From contig CACXIP010000001.1 in NCBI GenBank assembly GCA_902767775.1, positions 62,001-126,000 on the forward strand: 64,000 bases of DNA. The letters are read 5' to 3'. The stretch comes from an uncultured Prevotellaceae bacterium (GTDB lineage Bacteria > Bacteroidota > Bacteroidia > Bacteroidales > Bacteroidaceae). Made by a program: the position numbers and the translations under genes. The first letter of the stretch is position 1, and every line of letters starts with the position of its first letter. The notes beneath the pieces were generated by a model that did not search any database, was not told the origin of the DNA, and saw only the letters and a list, made by a program, of their open reading frames with translations. Below are positions 54,590-62,337 of this stretch, one piece after another.

Positions 54590-56030
54590 GTATTCTTTGT
54601 ATCATGTACGCCCTGATTTCCTTGTAATAATCATTGTTTCGAAACAGGTAGTAACCAAATATGGTCATTGAGGCCATTGCAAGCAAGAGTCGCAAATAAA
54701 TAACCTGCTGAGACAACAAATAGGTAACGCTCAGTCCCAATGCGATAATCAGCGCTTGGCGCAAAAGAATGGGAGCCACATCCTTAAGTTGTTGGGCTAT
54801 GCTGTAATGAATGGGCTGACCGCAATAATGCAAATTGAGAAACAGCAATATGATGGAATATATTGAGTTGCCGAACACAAAAATGCTGATGCTGTATCTT
54901 ACCGTGACCAACAAAATCAACATCATGATACATCGGCGGGCAATCTCTAAATACATAAGTGTCTTGCTCTTTCCCACCACCATGAGAATGTTTTGATTGA
55001 CAGCATGCAAAGGAAACAAAATGCCACTGATACCCAACAATAGGAAGTAAAAACCAGAGCGACGCCATGCGGTGCTTCCCATCAATACCTCAAACAAGTC
55101 GGAGGAAATGCCAATGACAAATGCCATGATGCAACCGACAAACAGCATGGTCACACAAATGATTTTCTTGTAGGCGTGCTGCAGGTCTCCTCCTTCATTG
55201 TTGACCCGTGACAGAATAGGGTAGGTGACATTCTGAACAACACTTGTTGAGGTGTGTGAGGCAACATTCTTAACCCTGTCGGCTTGGCTGAAGTACCCAA
55301 GATCGGTGGCAGTATAATACTTGCCTATGAGAAGAGAATAAATATTGTTGAATATGCTGCCCACCAAACCAGCCACGAGGATGTTTTTGGAAAAAGAAAA
55401 ATACTTGCTGATCAGTGACCAAGAAAAGTCTAATGTGGGATGCCAGCGGGATGACAACCATAAAAACAATGTCCGGAAACCGAAAAGGGAAACGTTCTGA
55501 ATGACCAATGCCCAGACATTCTTGAGAAAATAGGCGGACACTATGGCAACAATACTGGACAGCAGAGCAGCGGTGACAGTAATCACACATAGTTTCTTAA
55601 AACGCAACTCACGTCTCAGTATCGTAGTCTGGACGATGCAGAGGGCATTCAGCGGAAGAACGAGGAAGGAATACTTGCATATCTCATCCAAAATGGGCTG
55701 GTTGTAAAAATGGGCGATTGCCCCAGAACAGACATACAAGATGTAGTACAGGCAGACAGAAATGAGCAGATTGGCATAAAACACAGAAGAATAACCAGTC
55801 TGACTGACTTCTTTCTCTCGGATGAGTGCAGCGCCAAATCCTGAGTCGACCAATGTTTGGGAAATGGCAGTGAAGACGACCAACATTCCGACGATACCGA
55901 AATCGGCTGGTGTCAAGTACCTGGCGAGGATGAAAGTACACAACAGCTGAATGCCTATCATTGAGTAATTCTCAAGGGCATTCCAGACCGTGTTCTTAAC
56001 CAGCTCGTGCTTGTACTTGCCGCCGTTCAT
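54579..56030 (-). CDS. MOP-family oligosaccharide flippase (Wzx/WzxC-like)
   Basis: This 483-residue protein has twelve to fourteen membrane helices and the Wzx-type pattern of the MATE/MOP superfamily. Supporting stretches are 'LCTFILARYLTPADFGIVGMLVVFTAI' near 28, 'SGFGAALIREKEVSQTGYSSVFYANLLIS' near 63 and a glycine in 'VAGLVGSIFNNIYSLLIGKYY' near 220. It moves the lipid-linked repeat unit across the inner membrane. It lies between the hexapeptide acyltransferase and acyltransferase-3 genes. Confidence 0.93.
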   Translation of the reverse strand: MNGGKYKHELVKNTVWNALENYSMIGIQLLCTFILARYLTPADFGIVGMLVVFTAISQTLVDSGFGAALIREKEVSQTGYSSVFYANLLISVCLYYILYVCSGAIAHFYNQPILDEICKYSFLVLPLNALCIVQTTILRRELRFKKLCVITVTAALLSSIVAIVSAYFLKNVWALVIQNVSLFGFRTLFLWLSSRWHPTLDFSWSLISKYFSFSKNILVAGLVGSIFNNIYSLLIGKYYTATDLGYFSQADRVKNVASHTSTSVVQNVTYPILSRVNNEGGDLQHAYKKIICVTMLFVGCIMAFVIGISSDLFEVLMGSTAWRRSGFYFLLLGISGILFPLHAVNQNILMVVGKSKTLMYLEIARRCIMMLILLVTVRYSISIFVFGNSIYSIILLFLNLHYCGQPIHYSIAQQLKDVAPILLRQALIIALGLSVTYLLSQQVIYLRLLLAMASMTIFGYYLFRNNDYYKEIRAYMIQRIHGH

Positions 56031-56051
56031 CAGTCACCAAATCCATTGAGG

Positions 56052-56840
56052 TTAATTGCCATCTTCAATCCGACGGGCAATTTCAACCTCTTGCTCAGGA
56101 AACCATCCGCTTGTCATCTCAAAACCTGTGCCCACACAAGTGGCTGGATTACCGGTTAGCAATTGGCCTTCCCCTCCTTGTGAAAAATCACCCACCACTT
56201 TGCTGCAGCAGGAAACGACTGTGCCTTTCGCCAAATGTGTGCCTTTGCCTATGGTTACGTTGTTGCCAACAAAAGTGTTGCTTTCTATGGTTACAGGCAG
56301 AGTGCGTTTGTATATCTTACCCTTTCCTTTGTTGCTGAGAAAATGGAAGTCGGAGTCGAAGACCTGACAATTCCAAGATATGCGGATGTCTGAACCCAGA
56401 GTGATGCTGCGACAGCATATCAATTTTGTCATACTGCCCAACAGCACTCTGTTTCCCATCAGCAATTGTGCTTGAGGATAGACGACCAGTCTGACGCCAG
56501 GATGTATCTTCACTCTTCCTTCAATATGGATGGTGCCATAGTTGGAGATGATGATTTTGTCGGCATTGCTCTCCCATCTGTCAATCTTGATGACCCCAAT
56601 AGAAATTAGCCCGGGACTTGCAAGCGAGGACAGGTTGATCTTCCCCAATTTTCTTATCTTGACATTGTAACCAATGATGATGGGGATTCGGGCAGCTTGC
56701 CTTAGAGGCAAAGCCTTGAGGTTATAATAGAGCGTCTTCAGCCAGTTGATTCTGAAAAACCGTTTTTGAATGACTTTCAGACTTTCTATGCTGTCTTCGC
56801 TCCATCCTCTTTTAAGAAGTAGATTCTTGATTTTGCCCAT
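56052..56840 (-). CDS. hexapeptide-repeat (LbH) acyltransferase
   Basis: This 262-residue protein has a left-handed beta-helix from about residue 95 to 225, with hexapeptide pattern in 'IHPGVRLVVYPQAQLLMGNRVLLG' and 'IESNTFVGNNVTIGKGTHLAKGTVVSC' stretches. The N-terminal 70 residues are basic and helical. It probably acetylates a sugar of the repeat unit. It overlaps the polymerase gene by 29 bases. Confidence 0.83.
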   Translation of the reverse strand: MGKIKNLLLKRGWSEDSIESLKVIQKRFFRINWLKTLYYNLKALPLRQAARIPIIIGYNVKIRKLGKINLSSLASPGLISIGVIKIDRWESNADKIIISNYGTIHIEGRVKIHPGVRLVVYPQAQLLMGNRVLLGSMTKLICCRSITLGSDIRISWNCQVFDSDFHFLSNKGKGKIYKRTLPVTIESNTFVGNNVTIGKGTHLAKGTVVSCCSKVVGDFSQGGEGQLLTGNPATCVGTGFEMTSGWFPEQEVEIARRIEDGN

Positions 56841-58197
56841 GGTCTTCTATTTGGGGGGAATTGATGGCTTCAGGTTTCTTTTCGATGTGATGAAGCATGA
56901 AGATGTATAGTATGAAGGGGAATATGATATTTCCCTGATTGGAGATGGAACATCCTGCCAAGGAAATAAGAAACATGTTGAGAATCAGGAGGAATGATAT
57001 AAACGGATAATCAGACTCTTTTCTGTTCTTGAAAAAGAACAACAGCAAATAAACCCAAATGGATAAATAGAGAATACCCCCCAAATACCCGTATTTGGTC
57101 AATATGTTGCCATATGAGATATCTGGGGTAGACAACTGCATGATATTGCCGTCACCATCTCGCAAACCCAAGGAGAAATCATATAATTTCTCAACTGTCT
57201 CAATCTGACTGTCACTGATTAACCCTAATCCAAAAACTTTCTCCAAGAAAGGCTGGTCATGTAGATAAAGGGCTCTTTCGTAATACCATGCCAGACGATA
57301 GGTCAGGGTGCCAACATTGTATGCGTTTCCTGCCTCAACAGTTTCTTGAATACCACCGGAAAAGATGGATTCTATCTCACTTTCTGTTGAGTTGTTGAAC
57401 TCTCCCTCAAAACGGGCGTCAATGATGTCGGCGAACTGAGATATGACAAAGAGGCCTACCAAGACACTTCCAATGATGGACTTGACTCGATTTTGCATAA
57501 TCACACCCAGCACCAAGACTCCGATGGTCATACCAATCTGGGTTCGTCCCTGAGTAGCTACAAGTGCCGTGATGAACACAAATGAACTGAGGAATGTGAA
57601 CCTTGACTTGATGAGCTGTGGGGCAAGAATAGATACAAAAATATACCAATAGAGCAGCGGGGGGTGGTTGTAATATCTTAGAATACCAGTATATTCATCA
57701 CGCTTGACATTCTCAGAGTCGTATGGCAGTACAGGCAAATCAAAGAACACCTGCAATATGTATAGGATAGAGGTGATGAGCGTGATGTAGAAAAACACAT
57801 TGTTGAGCCACAAGATGTCTTTTGTGCTTATCTTCCTGATAAAGAAGTAAGAAAGCACAAGGAAAGAGGCACGGCTGCCTTGAAGAATCTGGTAGGAATT
57901 AAAATGGTAATGGACAGAAGAAAAATTGACATTCAACAACATGAACACAAAAAATATGAATATCAATATTCTTAGTTTCTTGTCTTTTATAGTCGGGTGG
58001 TCATCGTAAAAAATCTGCAACAACAATACAACTATAGTGTAGATGAATGCCAAGTCGAAATTCTTAACACCCAAGACGGTGTCAGTCAATACAGACCAGC
58101 CATTAAGCATGAACGTAACGAATATGAACAGGCTGATACGCCTAAGTTCTATAATATATGTTACGATAGCAATGGCTAATAAGATATATCCAAACAT
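56812..58197 (-). CDS. O-antigen polymerase/ligase-like (Wzy) membrane protein
   Basis: This 461-residue protein has eleven to twelve membrane helices and one large periplasmic loop (about residues 245-345), the layout of Wzy-type polymerases. The loop contains 'GTLTYRLAWYYERALYLHD' and a downstream 'SYGNILTKYGYLGGILYL' segment like those in Wzy proteins. It is the first gene of the 13-gene operon, following a leader of about 200 bases. Wzy assignment rests on topology and context because the family diverges strongly. Confidence 0.8.
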   Translation of the reverse strand: MFGYILLAIAIVTYIIELRRISLFIFVTFMLNGWSVLTDTVLGVKNFDLAFIYTIVVLLLQIFYDDHPTIKDKKLRILIFIFFVFMLLNVNFSSVHYHFNSYQILQGSRASFLVLSYFFIRKISTKDILWLNNVFFYITLITSILYILQVFFDLPVLPYDSENVKRDEYTGILRYYNHPPLLYWYIFVSILAPQLIKSRFTFLSSFVFITALVATQGRTQIGMTIGVLVLGVIMQNRVKSIIGSVLVGLFVISQFADIIDARFEGEFNNSTESEIESIFSGGIQETVEAGNAYNVGTLTYRLAWYYERALYLHDQPFLEKVFGLGLISDSQIETVEKLYDFSLGLRDGDGNIMQLSTPDISYGNILTKYGYLGGILYLSIWVYLLLFFFKNRKESDYPFISFLLILNMFLISLAGCSISNQGNIIFPFILYIFMLHHIEKKPEAINSPQIEDHGQNQESTS

Positions 58198-58257
58198 GAA
58201 ATATTGAGGATGGAATCAATTCTATTTTTTTATGAACAGACGGCAACAATTGAACTC

Positions 58258-58295
58258 AATACAAATCCTCCTTGTATTTATGCTAAAAACACAAG
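58258..58295 (-). promoter_or_regulatory. mutually exclusive hairpins in the operon leader
   Basis: On the minus strand, CTTGTGTTT pairs with AAATACAAG (9 bp with one G-U, 58295-58287 with 58279-58271). The same AAATACAAG region can pair instead with TTGTATT at 58264-58258 (7 bp). The two structures cannot form together. The loop of the second contains GGAGGAT. Confidence 0.35.
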
Positions 58296-58405
58296 GGAAA
58301 TGGGGCTGATGTAATGCATTGAGATTCAAATGATACCGCATTTAGGCGTCACCTTATGGTAAAGGTTGAGCCCGCAGCAAACGCTTTGAAGGTCGTTAGC
58401 GAGTG

Positions 58406-58433
58406 CAAAAGTACAAAAAAAAGAGTCAACCAA
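58406..58433 (-). promoter_or_regulatory. promoter of the polysaccharide operon
   Basis: On the minus strand, TACTTTTG (58413 to 58406) matches TAnnTTTG exactly and a TTG lies 17 bases before it (58433 to 58431). The first gene starts at 58197, leaving a leader of about 200 bases. Confidence 0.5.
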
Positions 58434-58510
58434 GAAATAAACAGTCCAAAAACATAGGTGCGTTGTGTGGTTAACGTTTATTATGCACGCTTTTGTCTCT
58501 TTTTCTGTTT

Positions 58511-58546
58511 TTTGTTTTTCTACTCATGTTTTTTTCAATATATTTG
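58511..58546 (+). promoter_or_regulatory. promoter of the DUF4886 gene
   Basis: An exact TATATTTG lies at 58539-58546, with TTTG at 58511-58514, a slightly long 24-base spacing. It sets the translation start downstream at 58558 or 58567 rather than at 58465. Confidence 0.5.
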
Positions 58547-58557
58547 CAAACACTAAA

Positions 58558-59505
58558 ATGAAATCTATGATGAGGATAAATGTCCGACTTTTAATTGCTG
58601 TATTATCGGTTGTGTGGATATCTGTGGTCTCCTGCTCGTCAAATAACAACGTATTTGAGGAGCCAGAGGATGTCTCGCAATATGAGGTGCTTCTTGACCA
58701 TGAGTTAAGGGTGCTGATTTTGGGAAACAGTTATTCTGCTGATGCTACGGCATATTTGGACGAATTGGTGACTGCTGCCAAAATTGATAAAAGACAATTG
58801 TGTGTATACAACGGCGTCATCAATGGTGGAGGTTTTGAGGACTGGATAAACAAATATCAAGACAGGGCCACCGTGAATTTGGAGAGGGTGACGGGCCATA
58901 TTCAAATGGAAAGCAAAAATAGCTTAGGAAAAATACTTAACCAAAATTGGGATATTGTCATTTTGTTGCAAGTCAGCAACAAGTCATATGAATGGGATTC
59001 TTTTGAAAACAATGTCCCGAAATTATTGGAGATAATAAAGTCTAATTGTCTGAACAATAATGTGAAAATCGCATATCAGATACCATGGGGACATAATGTC
59101 CACTCTACTCCATGGGAATTGAAAGGTAATGTCGAATGTGCGAGAAGGGCGATGAAAGAATTTGACATTCAATACATCATTCCAGTGGGTATCGCCATCC
59201 AAAATGCAAGGAATACATCACTTAACACCGACTTATATCTCACATGGGACAATTGGCATCTGTGTTATGGAGTTGGAAAGTACGTGGCAGCATGCACATT
59301 GTTTGAGTCTCTTATCTCGCCCATAGCACATGTCAGTATTGTGGGAAATAGTGCGGTGCACCCGCTCTCTAACAAGGAAAGGTCTTATGATGGTTCCGTT
59401 CCAGTGGATGAGAACAACCGTTTATTGTGCCAGAAATGTGCATATTGTGCCGTGAGAGACACTTTCGTTGTAGCCGAGGCAGCCCAAATCAACGAGGTAC
59501 AATAG
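58558..59505 (+). CDS. DUF4886 lipoprotein (SGNH-like)
   Basis: This protein (315 residues from the ATG at 58558; ATG codons at 58567 and 58570 also fit) has a lipoprotein signal ending 'VSCSSNN'. A domain with 'VLILGNSYSADA' follows, the nucleophile block of the SGNH-like DUF4886 family. Later blocks include 'VILLQVSNKSYEWDSFENNV' and a C-terminal 'TWDNWHLCYGVGKYVAAC' carrying the expected Asp/His pair. It is likely an esterase acting on a glycan ester, but the substrate is unknown. It sits beside the polysaccharide operon in divergent orientation. Confidence 0.78.
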   Translation: MKSMMRINVRLLIAVLSVVWISVVSCSSNNNVFEEPEDVSQYEVLLDHELRVLILGNSYSADATAYLDELVTAAKIDKRQLCVYNGVINGGGFEDWINKYQDRATVNLERVTGHIQMESKNSLGKILNQNWDIVILLQVSNKSYEWDSFENNVPKLLEIIKSNCLNNNVKIAYQIPWGHNVHSTPWELKGNVECARRAMKEFDIQYIIPVGIAIQNARNTSLNTDLYLTWDNWHLCYGVGKYVAACTLFESLISPIAHVSIVGNSAVHPLSNKERSYDGSVPVDENNRLLCQKCAYCAVRDTFVVAEAAQINEVQ

Positions 59506-59520
59506 CCTGTTCAAAGACAA

Positions 59521-60153
59521 TTACTTCTGCTCGGGGATTTGATATGCGTTGACAGGATTGTTGCCATTGTTGTTGACAATATGGGCGGGAACTCCTACTG
59601 CGGTTCCTTTTTCTGGAACATCCTTGGTGATGACGGCTCCTGCTCCAATGGTCGCATTGTTGCCTATTCTTACGTCTTCCACTACGCTGGCATTGGGACC
59701 AATATACACATTGTCGCCAATTACAGATGGCGTGTTGTTGTTGGTGCCGATTGAGACAAAATGGGAGATGTTGACATTGTTGCCAATGATTGTGCCTCCA
59801 TTGATGACGATGCACATGCCGTGTCCGATATAGAAGCCATAACCAATCTTTGTCCTGACAGGAATGTCGATGAGGGCGTTCCTGCTGATGAGAGCATACA
59901 TCCAGCGACATAATGGCCAAAGCCATCCCCTGTATTGTGAGAGGCGAAGCCAAAAGAGAATGGGAAGGCTGTGATGCCTTGTTGGAAAGATTGTTTGGAA
60001 AATGCTTTTTAAAACTATGGCAAATCCTTTTTCCTTAATGCCTAAATATCTGTATCGGTCGCTTCTAATCAATTCCAAACAGTCGTGATAGTTTTCGGCT
60101 TGGGGAATAGTGACTGTCGCATTTCCATGAATAGCATATTTCTGGGTTCTCAT
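59521..60153 (-). CDS. serine acetyltransferase-like (CysE/LbH) protein
   Basis: This protein has a C-terminal left-handed beta-helix ('IPVRTKIGYGFYIGHGMCIVINGGTIIGNNVNISH' region, then 'VIGDNVYIGPNASV' and 'IGNNATIGAGAVITKDVPEKG') like serine O-acetyltransferases of capsule clusters. It lacks the long N-terminal helical domain of true CysE, so it may acetylate a sugar rather than serine. The ATG at 60153 is chosen because the promoter's -7 box (60214 to 60207) lies downstream of the alternative start at 60228, giving 210 residues. Confidence 0.75.
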   Translation of the reverse strand: MRTQKYAIHGNATVTIPQAENYHDCLELIRSDRYRYLGIKEKGFAIVLKSIFQTIFPTRHHSLPILFWLRLSQYRGWLWPLCRWMYALISRNALIDIPVRTKIGYGFYIGHGMCIVINGGTIIGNNVNISHFVSIGTNNNTPSVIGDNVYIGPNASVVEDVRIGNNATIGAGAVITKDVPEKGTAVGVPAHIVNNNGNNPVNAYQIPEQK

Positions 60154-60206
60154 GCTTGAAATCGGGGTAGTGCTTGTAACTGTGGAATGATTGATGAATT
60201 TTGCTG

Positions 60207-60237
60207 CAAAAATAGTGAATAATTCCAATAAAGCAAA
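60207..60237 (-). promoter_or_regulatory. promoter of the CysE-like gene
   Basis: On the minus strand, TTTG (60237 to 60234), a 19-base gap and an exact TATTTTTG (60214 to 60207). It fixes the translation start below 60200. Confidence 0.65.
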
Positions 60238-60328
60238 GCCAAATCACCATAGGGCGTTATTTTTTTCGTCTTTGGCATCGCCGAAAGTACTGTCGCTCGG
60301 GAAAGAAAATAAAAACTTCGTTATTTAT

Positions 60329-60359
60329 TTTGCTTTCCACTCGCTTATTCGTACCTTTG
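60329..60359 (+). promoter_or_regulatory. promoter of rfbC-ugd
   Basis: TTTG at 60329-60332, a 19-base gap and an exact TACCTTTG at 60352-60359. The ATG of rfbC follows 49 bases later. Confidence 0.7.
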
Positions 60360-60407
60360 CCGCCGCAAAGGACGTGTTTGACAAATATATAATCAATATA
60401 GGATAAT

Positions 60408-60980
60408 ATGGAAGTAATAAAAACTGATATAGAGGGCGTTGTCATACTGAAGCCCAGAATTTTCGAGGATGCCAGAGGATACTTTTATGAATCATACTCA
60501 AAAAGGGACTTCGACAAACAAGTGAGAACCATCAATTTCGTTCAGGACAATGAGAGCAAGTCGTCATACGGCGTGCTCCGTGGACTGCACTACCAGAAAT
60601 GGCCCTTCTCACAAAGCAAACTGGTAAGGGTGATGAAAGGATGTGTGCTCGACGTGGCTGTCGACATTCGGAAAGGCTCACCGACATACGGCAAATGGGT
60701 AGCAGTGGAACTGACCGGAGAAAACCGCCTGCAGTTCTTCATCCCCAGAGGCTTTGCCCATGGTTTTGCTGTGCTGTCCGACGAGGTGGTATTCCAATAC
60801 AAGTGTGATGATTTTTATCATCCAGAGAGTGAGGGTGGCATTGCTTGGGATGACCCCGACCTTAACATTGACTGGCGGTTGCCTGTAGATAAGATTATCC
60901 TTTCTGAGAAGGACAAATGCCATCCCAGACTTAAAGACTTGCATTCTCCTTTTGACTTCAATGTCGATCTCTATAAGTAG
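60408..60980 (+). CDS. rfbC: dTDP-4-dehydrorhamnose 3,5-epimerase
   Basis: This 190-residue cupin enzyme converts dTDP-4-dehydro-6-deoxyglucose to its L-lyxo epimer in dTDP-L-rhamnose synthesis. The catalytic 'LRGLHYQ' histidine (near residue 63), 'VDIRKGSPTYGKWV' and 'IPRGFAHGFAVLSDE' are all present and the length is normal. The other dTDP-rhamnose genes (rfbA, rfbB, rfbD) are not in the window. It is 41 bases before ugd, so the two are probably co-transcribed. Confidence 0.95.
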   Translation: MEVIKTDIEGVVILKPRIFEDARGYFYESYSKRDFDKQVRTINFVQDNESKSSYGVLRGLHYQKWPFSQSKLVRVMKGCVLDVAVDIRKGSPTYGKWVAVELTGENRLQFFIPRGFAHGFAVLSDEVVFQYKCDDFYHPESEGGIAWDDPDLNIDWRLPVDKIILSEKDKCHPRLKDLHSPFDFNVDLYK

Positions 60981-61021
60981 TTAAACATATTGTGGGCGAA
61001 CCCACGTATAATTCCTGAAAA

Positions 61022-62335
61022 ATGAATGTTGCAGTAGTTGGAACAGGCTATGTCGGCCTGGTAAGCGGAGCATGCTTCGCAGAGATGGGTGTACACGTTG
61101 CTTGCGTGGACATTGATGAGAAGAAAATAGAGAGTCTCAAAAACGGACAAATCCCCATTTATGAGCCTGGACTTGACGAAATGGTAAGAAGAAATGCCAA
61201 TGAGGGCAGACTGACTTTTACCACCAGCCTCAAGGATGTCATTGATGATGTGGCACTTGTATTTAGCGCAGTTGGAACACCTCCTGATGAGGATGGCTCT
61301 GCCGACCTCAAATATGTGCTGAATGTGGCCAGGGAGTTCGGCCAAAACATCAAGAAATATACGGTGTTGGTAACGAAATCGACTGTTCCCGTGGGTACGG
61401 CAAAAAAAGTGAAGGAAGCCATCGAGGAGGAGTTGGCCAAGCGCGGAGAGGATATACCCTTTGATGTGGCTTCCAATCCTGAGTTTCTCAAAGAGGGAGC
61501 TGCTATTAAGGACTTTATGAGTCCCGACCGTGTGATTGTGGGTGTGGAGTCTGAAAGGGCACGCTCACTGATGATGAGGCTGTACAGGCCGTTTATGCTC
61601 AACAATTTCCGTGTGATTTTCACCGACATCCCTTCTGCCGAGATGATTAAATATGCCGCCAACTCCATGCTGGCCACACGTATCAGTTTCATGAACGACA
61701 TCGCCAATCTGTGCGAAATCATGGGTGCTGACGTGGAGATGGTGAGAAGAGGCATCGGCGCCGACACCCGCATAGGAAGGAAGTTCCTATATCCCGGTTG
61801 CGGATATGGTGGCAGTTGCTTCCCCAAAGACGTGAAGGCTCTCATCAAGACCGCAGAGAAAAATGGCTATGAGATGAAAGTGCTCAAGGCTGTTGAGGAG
61901 GTCAATGAGTTTCAGAAGACGGTGGTGTTCTCCAAACTCAACAAATGCATGGGTGGCCAGCTGAAGGACAAGACCATCGCAGTCTGGGGCTTGGCGTTCA
62001 AGCCTGAGACCGATGACATGAGGGAGGCCACCTCTTTGGTGACCATCGACTTATTGCTGAAAGCTGGCTGCAAGGTAAGGGTGTTCGACCCCGTTGCAAT
62101 GGATGAGTGCAAAAGGCGTCTTGGCGACGTCGTGGAGTACGCCAAGGATATGTATGACGCCGTGCTTGATGCTGATGCCATGCTTATGCTCACAGAATGG
62201 AAGCAGTTCAGACTTCCCAGCTGGGGAGTCATGAAAAAGACCATGCGCAACGCCCTCGTCATCGACGGGCGCAATATTTACGATGCAGAGGAACTGGCCG
62301 AGTATGGCTTCGAGTACCACTGCATCGGAAAATAA
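61022..62335 (+). CDS. ugd: UDP-glucose 6-dehydrogenase
   Basis: This 437-residue enzyme oxidises UDP-glucose to UDP-glucuronate with NAD+. It has the Rossmann start 'VVGTGYVGLVSGACFAEMG', 'STVPVGT' near 122, 'NPEFLKEGAAIKDF' near 153 and the catalytic Cys in 'CGYGGSCFPKDVKAL' near residue 266. 'WGLAFKPETDDMREA' near 323 is the usual C-terminal motif. It is more typical of UDP-glucose dehydrogenase than the AlgD-like gene in the polysaccharide operon. Its stop is two bases from the convergent glmS stop. Confidence 0.93.
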   Translation: MNVAVVGTGYVGLVSGACFAEMGVHVACVDIDEKKIESLKNGQIPIYEPGLDEMVRRNANEGRLTFTTSLKDVIDDVALVFSAVGTPPDEDGSADLKYVLNVAREFGQNIKKYTVLVTKSTVPVGTAKKVKEAIEEELAKRGEDIPFDVASNPEFLKEGAAIKDFMSPDRVIVGVESERARSLMMRLYRPFMLNNFRVIFTDIPSAEMIKYAANSMLATRISFMNDIANLCEIMGADVEMVRRGIGADTRIGRKFLYPGCGYGGSCFPKDVKALIKTAEKNGYEMKVLKAVEEVNEFQKTVVFSKLNKCMGGQLKDKTIAVWGLAFKPETDDMREATSLVTIDLLLKAGCKVRVFDPVAMDECKRRLGDVVEYAKDMYDAVLDADAMLMLTEWKQFRLPSWGVMKKTMRNALVIDGRNIYDAEELAEYGFEYHCIGK

Positions 62336-62337
62336 GA

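Larger units (their letters stand above)
58198..58557. other. divergent intergenic region with operon leader
   Basis: This 360-base region contains no supported gene. It has a minus-strand promoter (58406-58433), a roughly 200-base leader for the polysaccharide operon with two overlapping hairpins (58258-58295), and a plus-strand promoter (58511-58546) for the DUF4886 gene. Confidence 0.6.

Noticed and set aside
60154-60228. N-terminal extension of the CysE-like gene from the ATG at 60228
   Set aside because: The gene's own -7 box lies at 60214-60207, so this stretch would not be transcribed as coding sequence.
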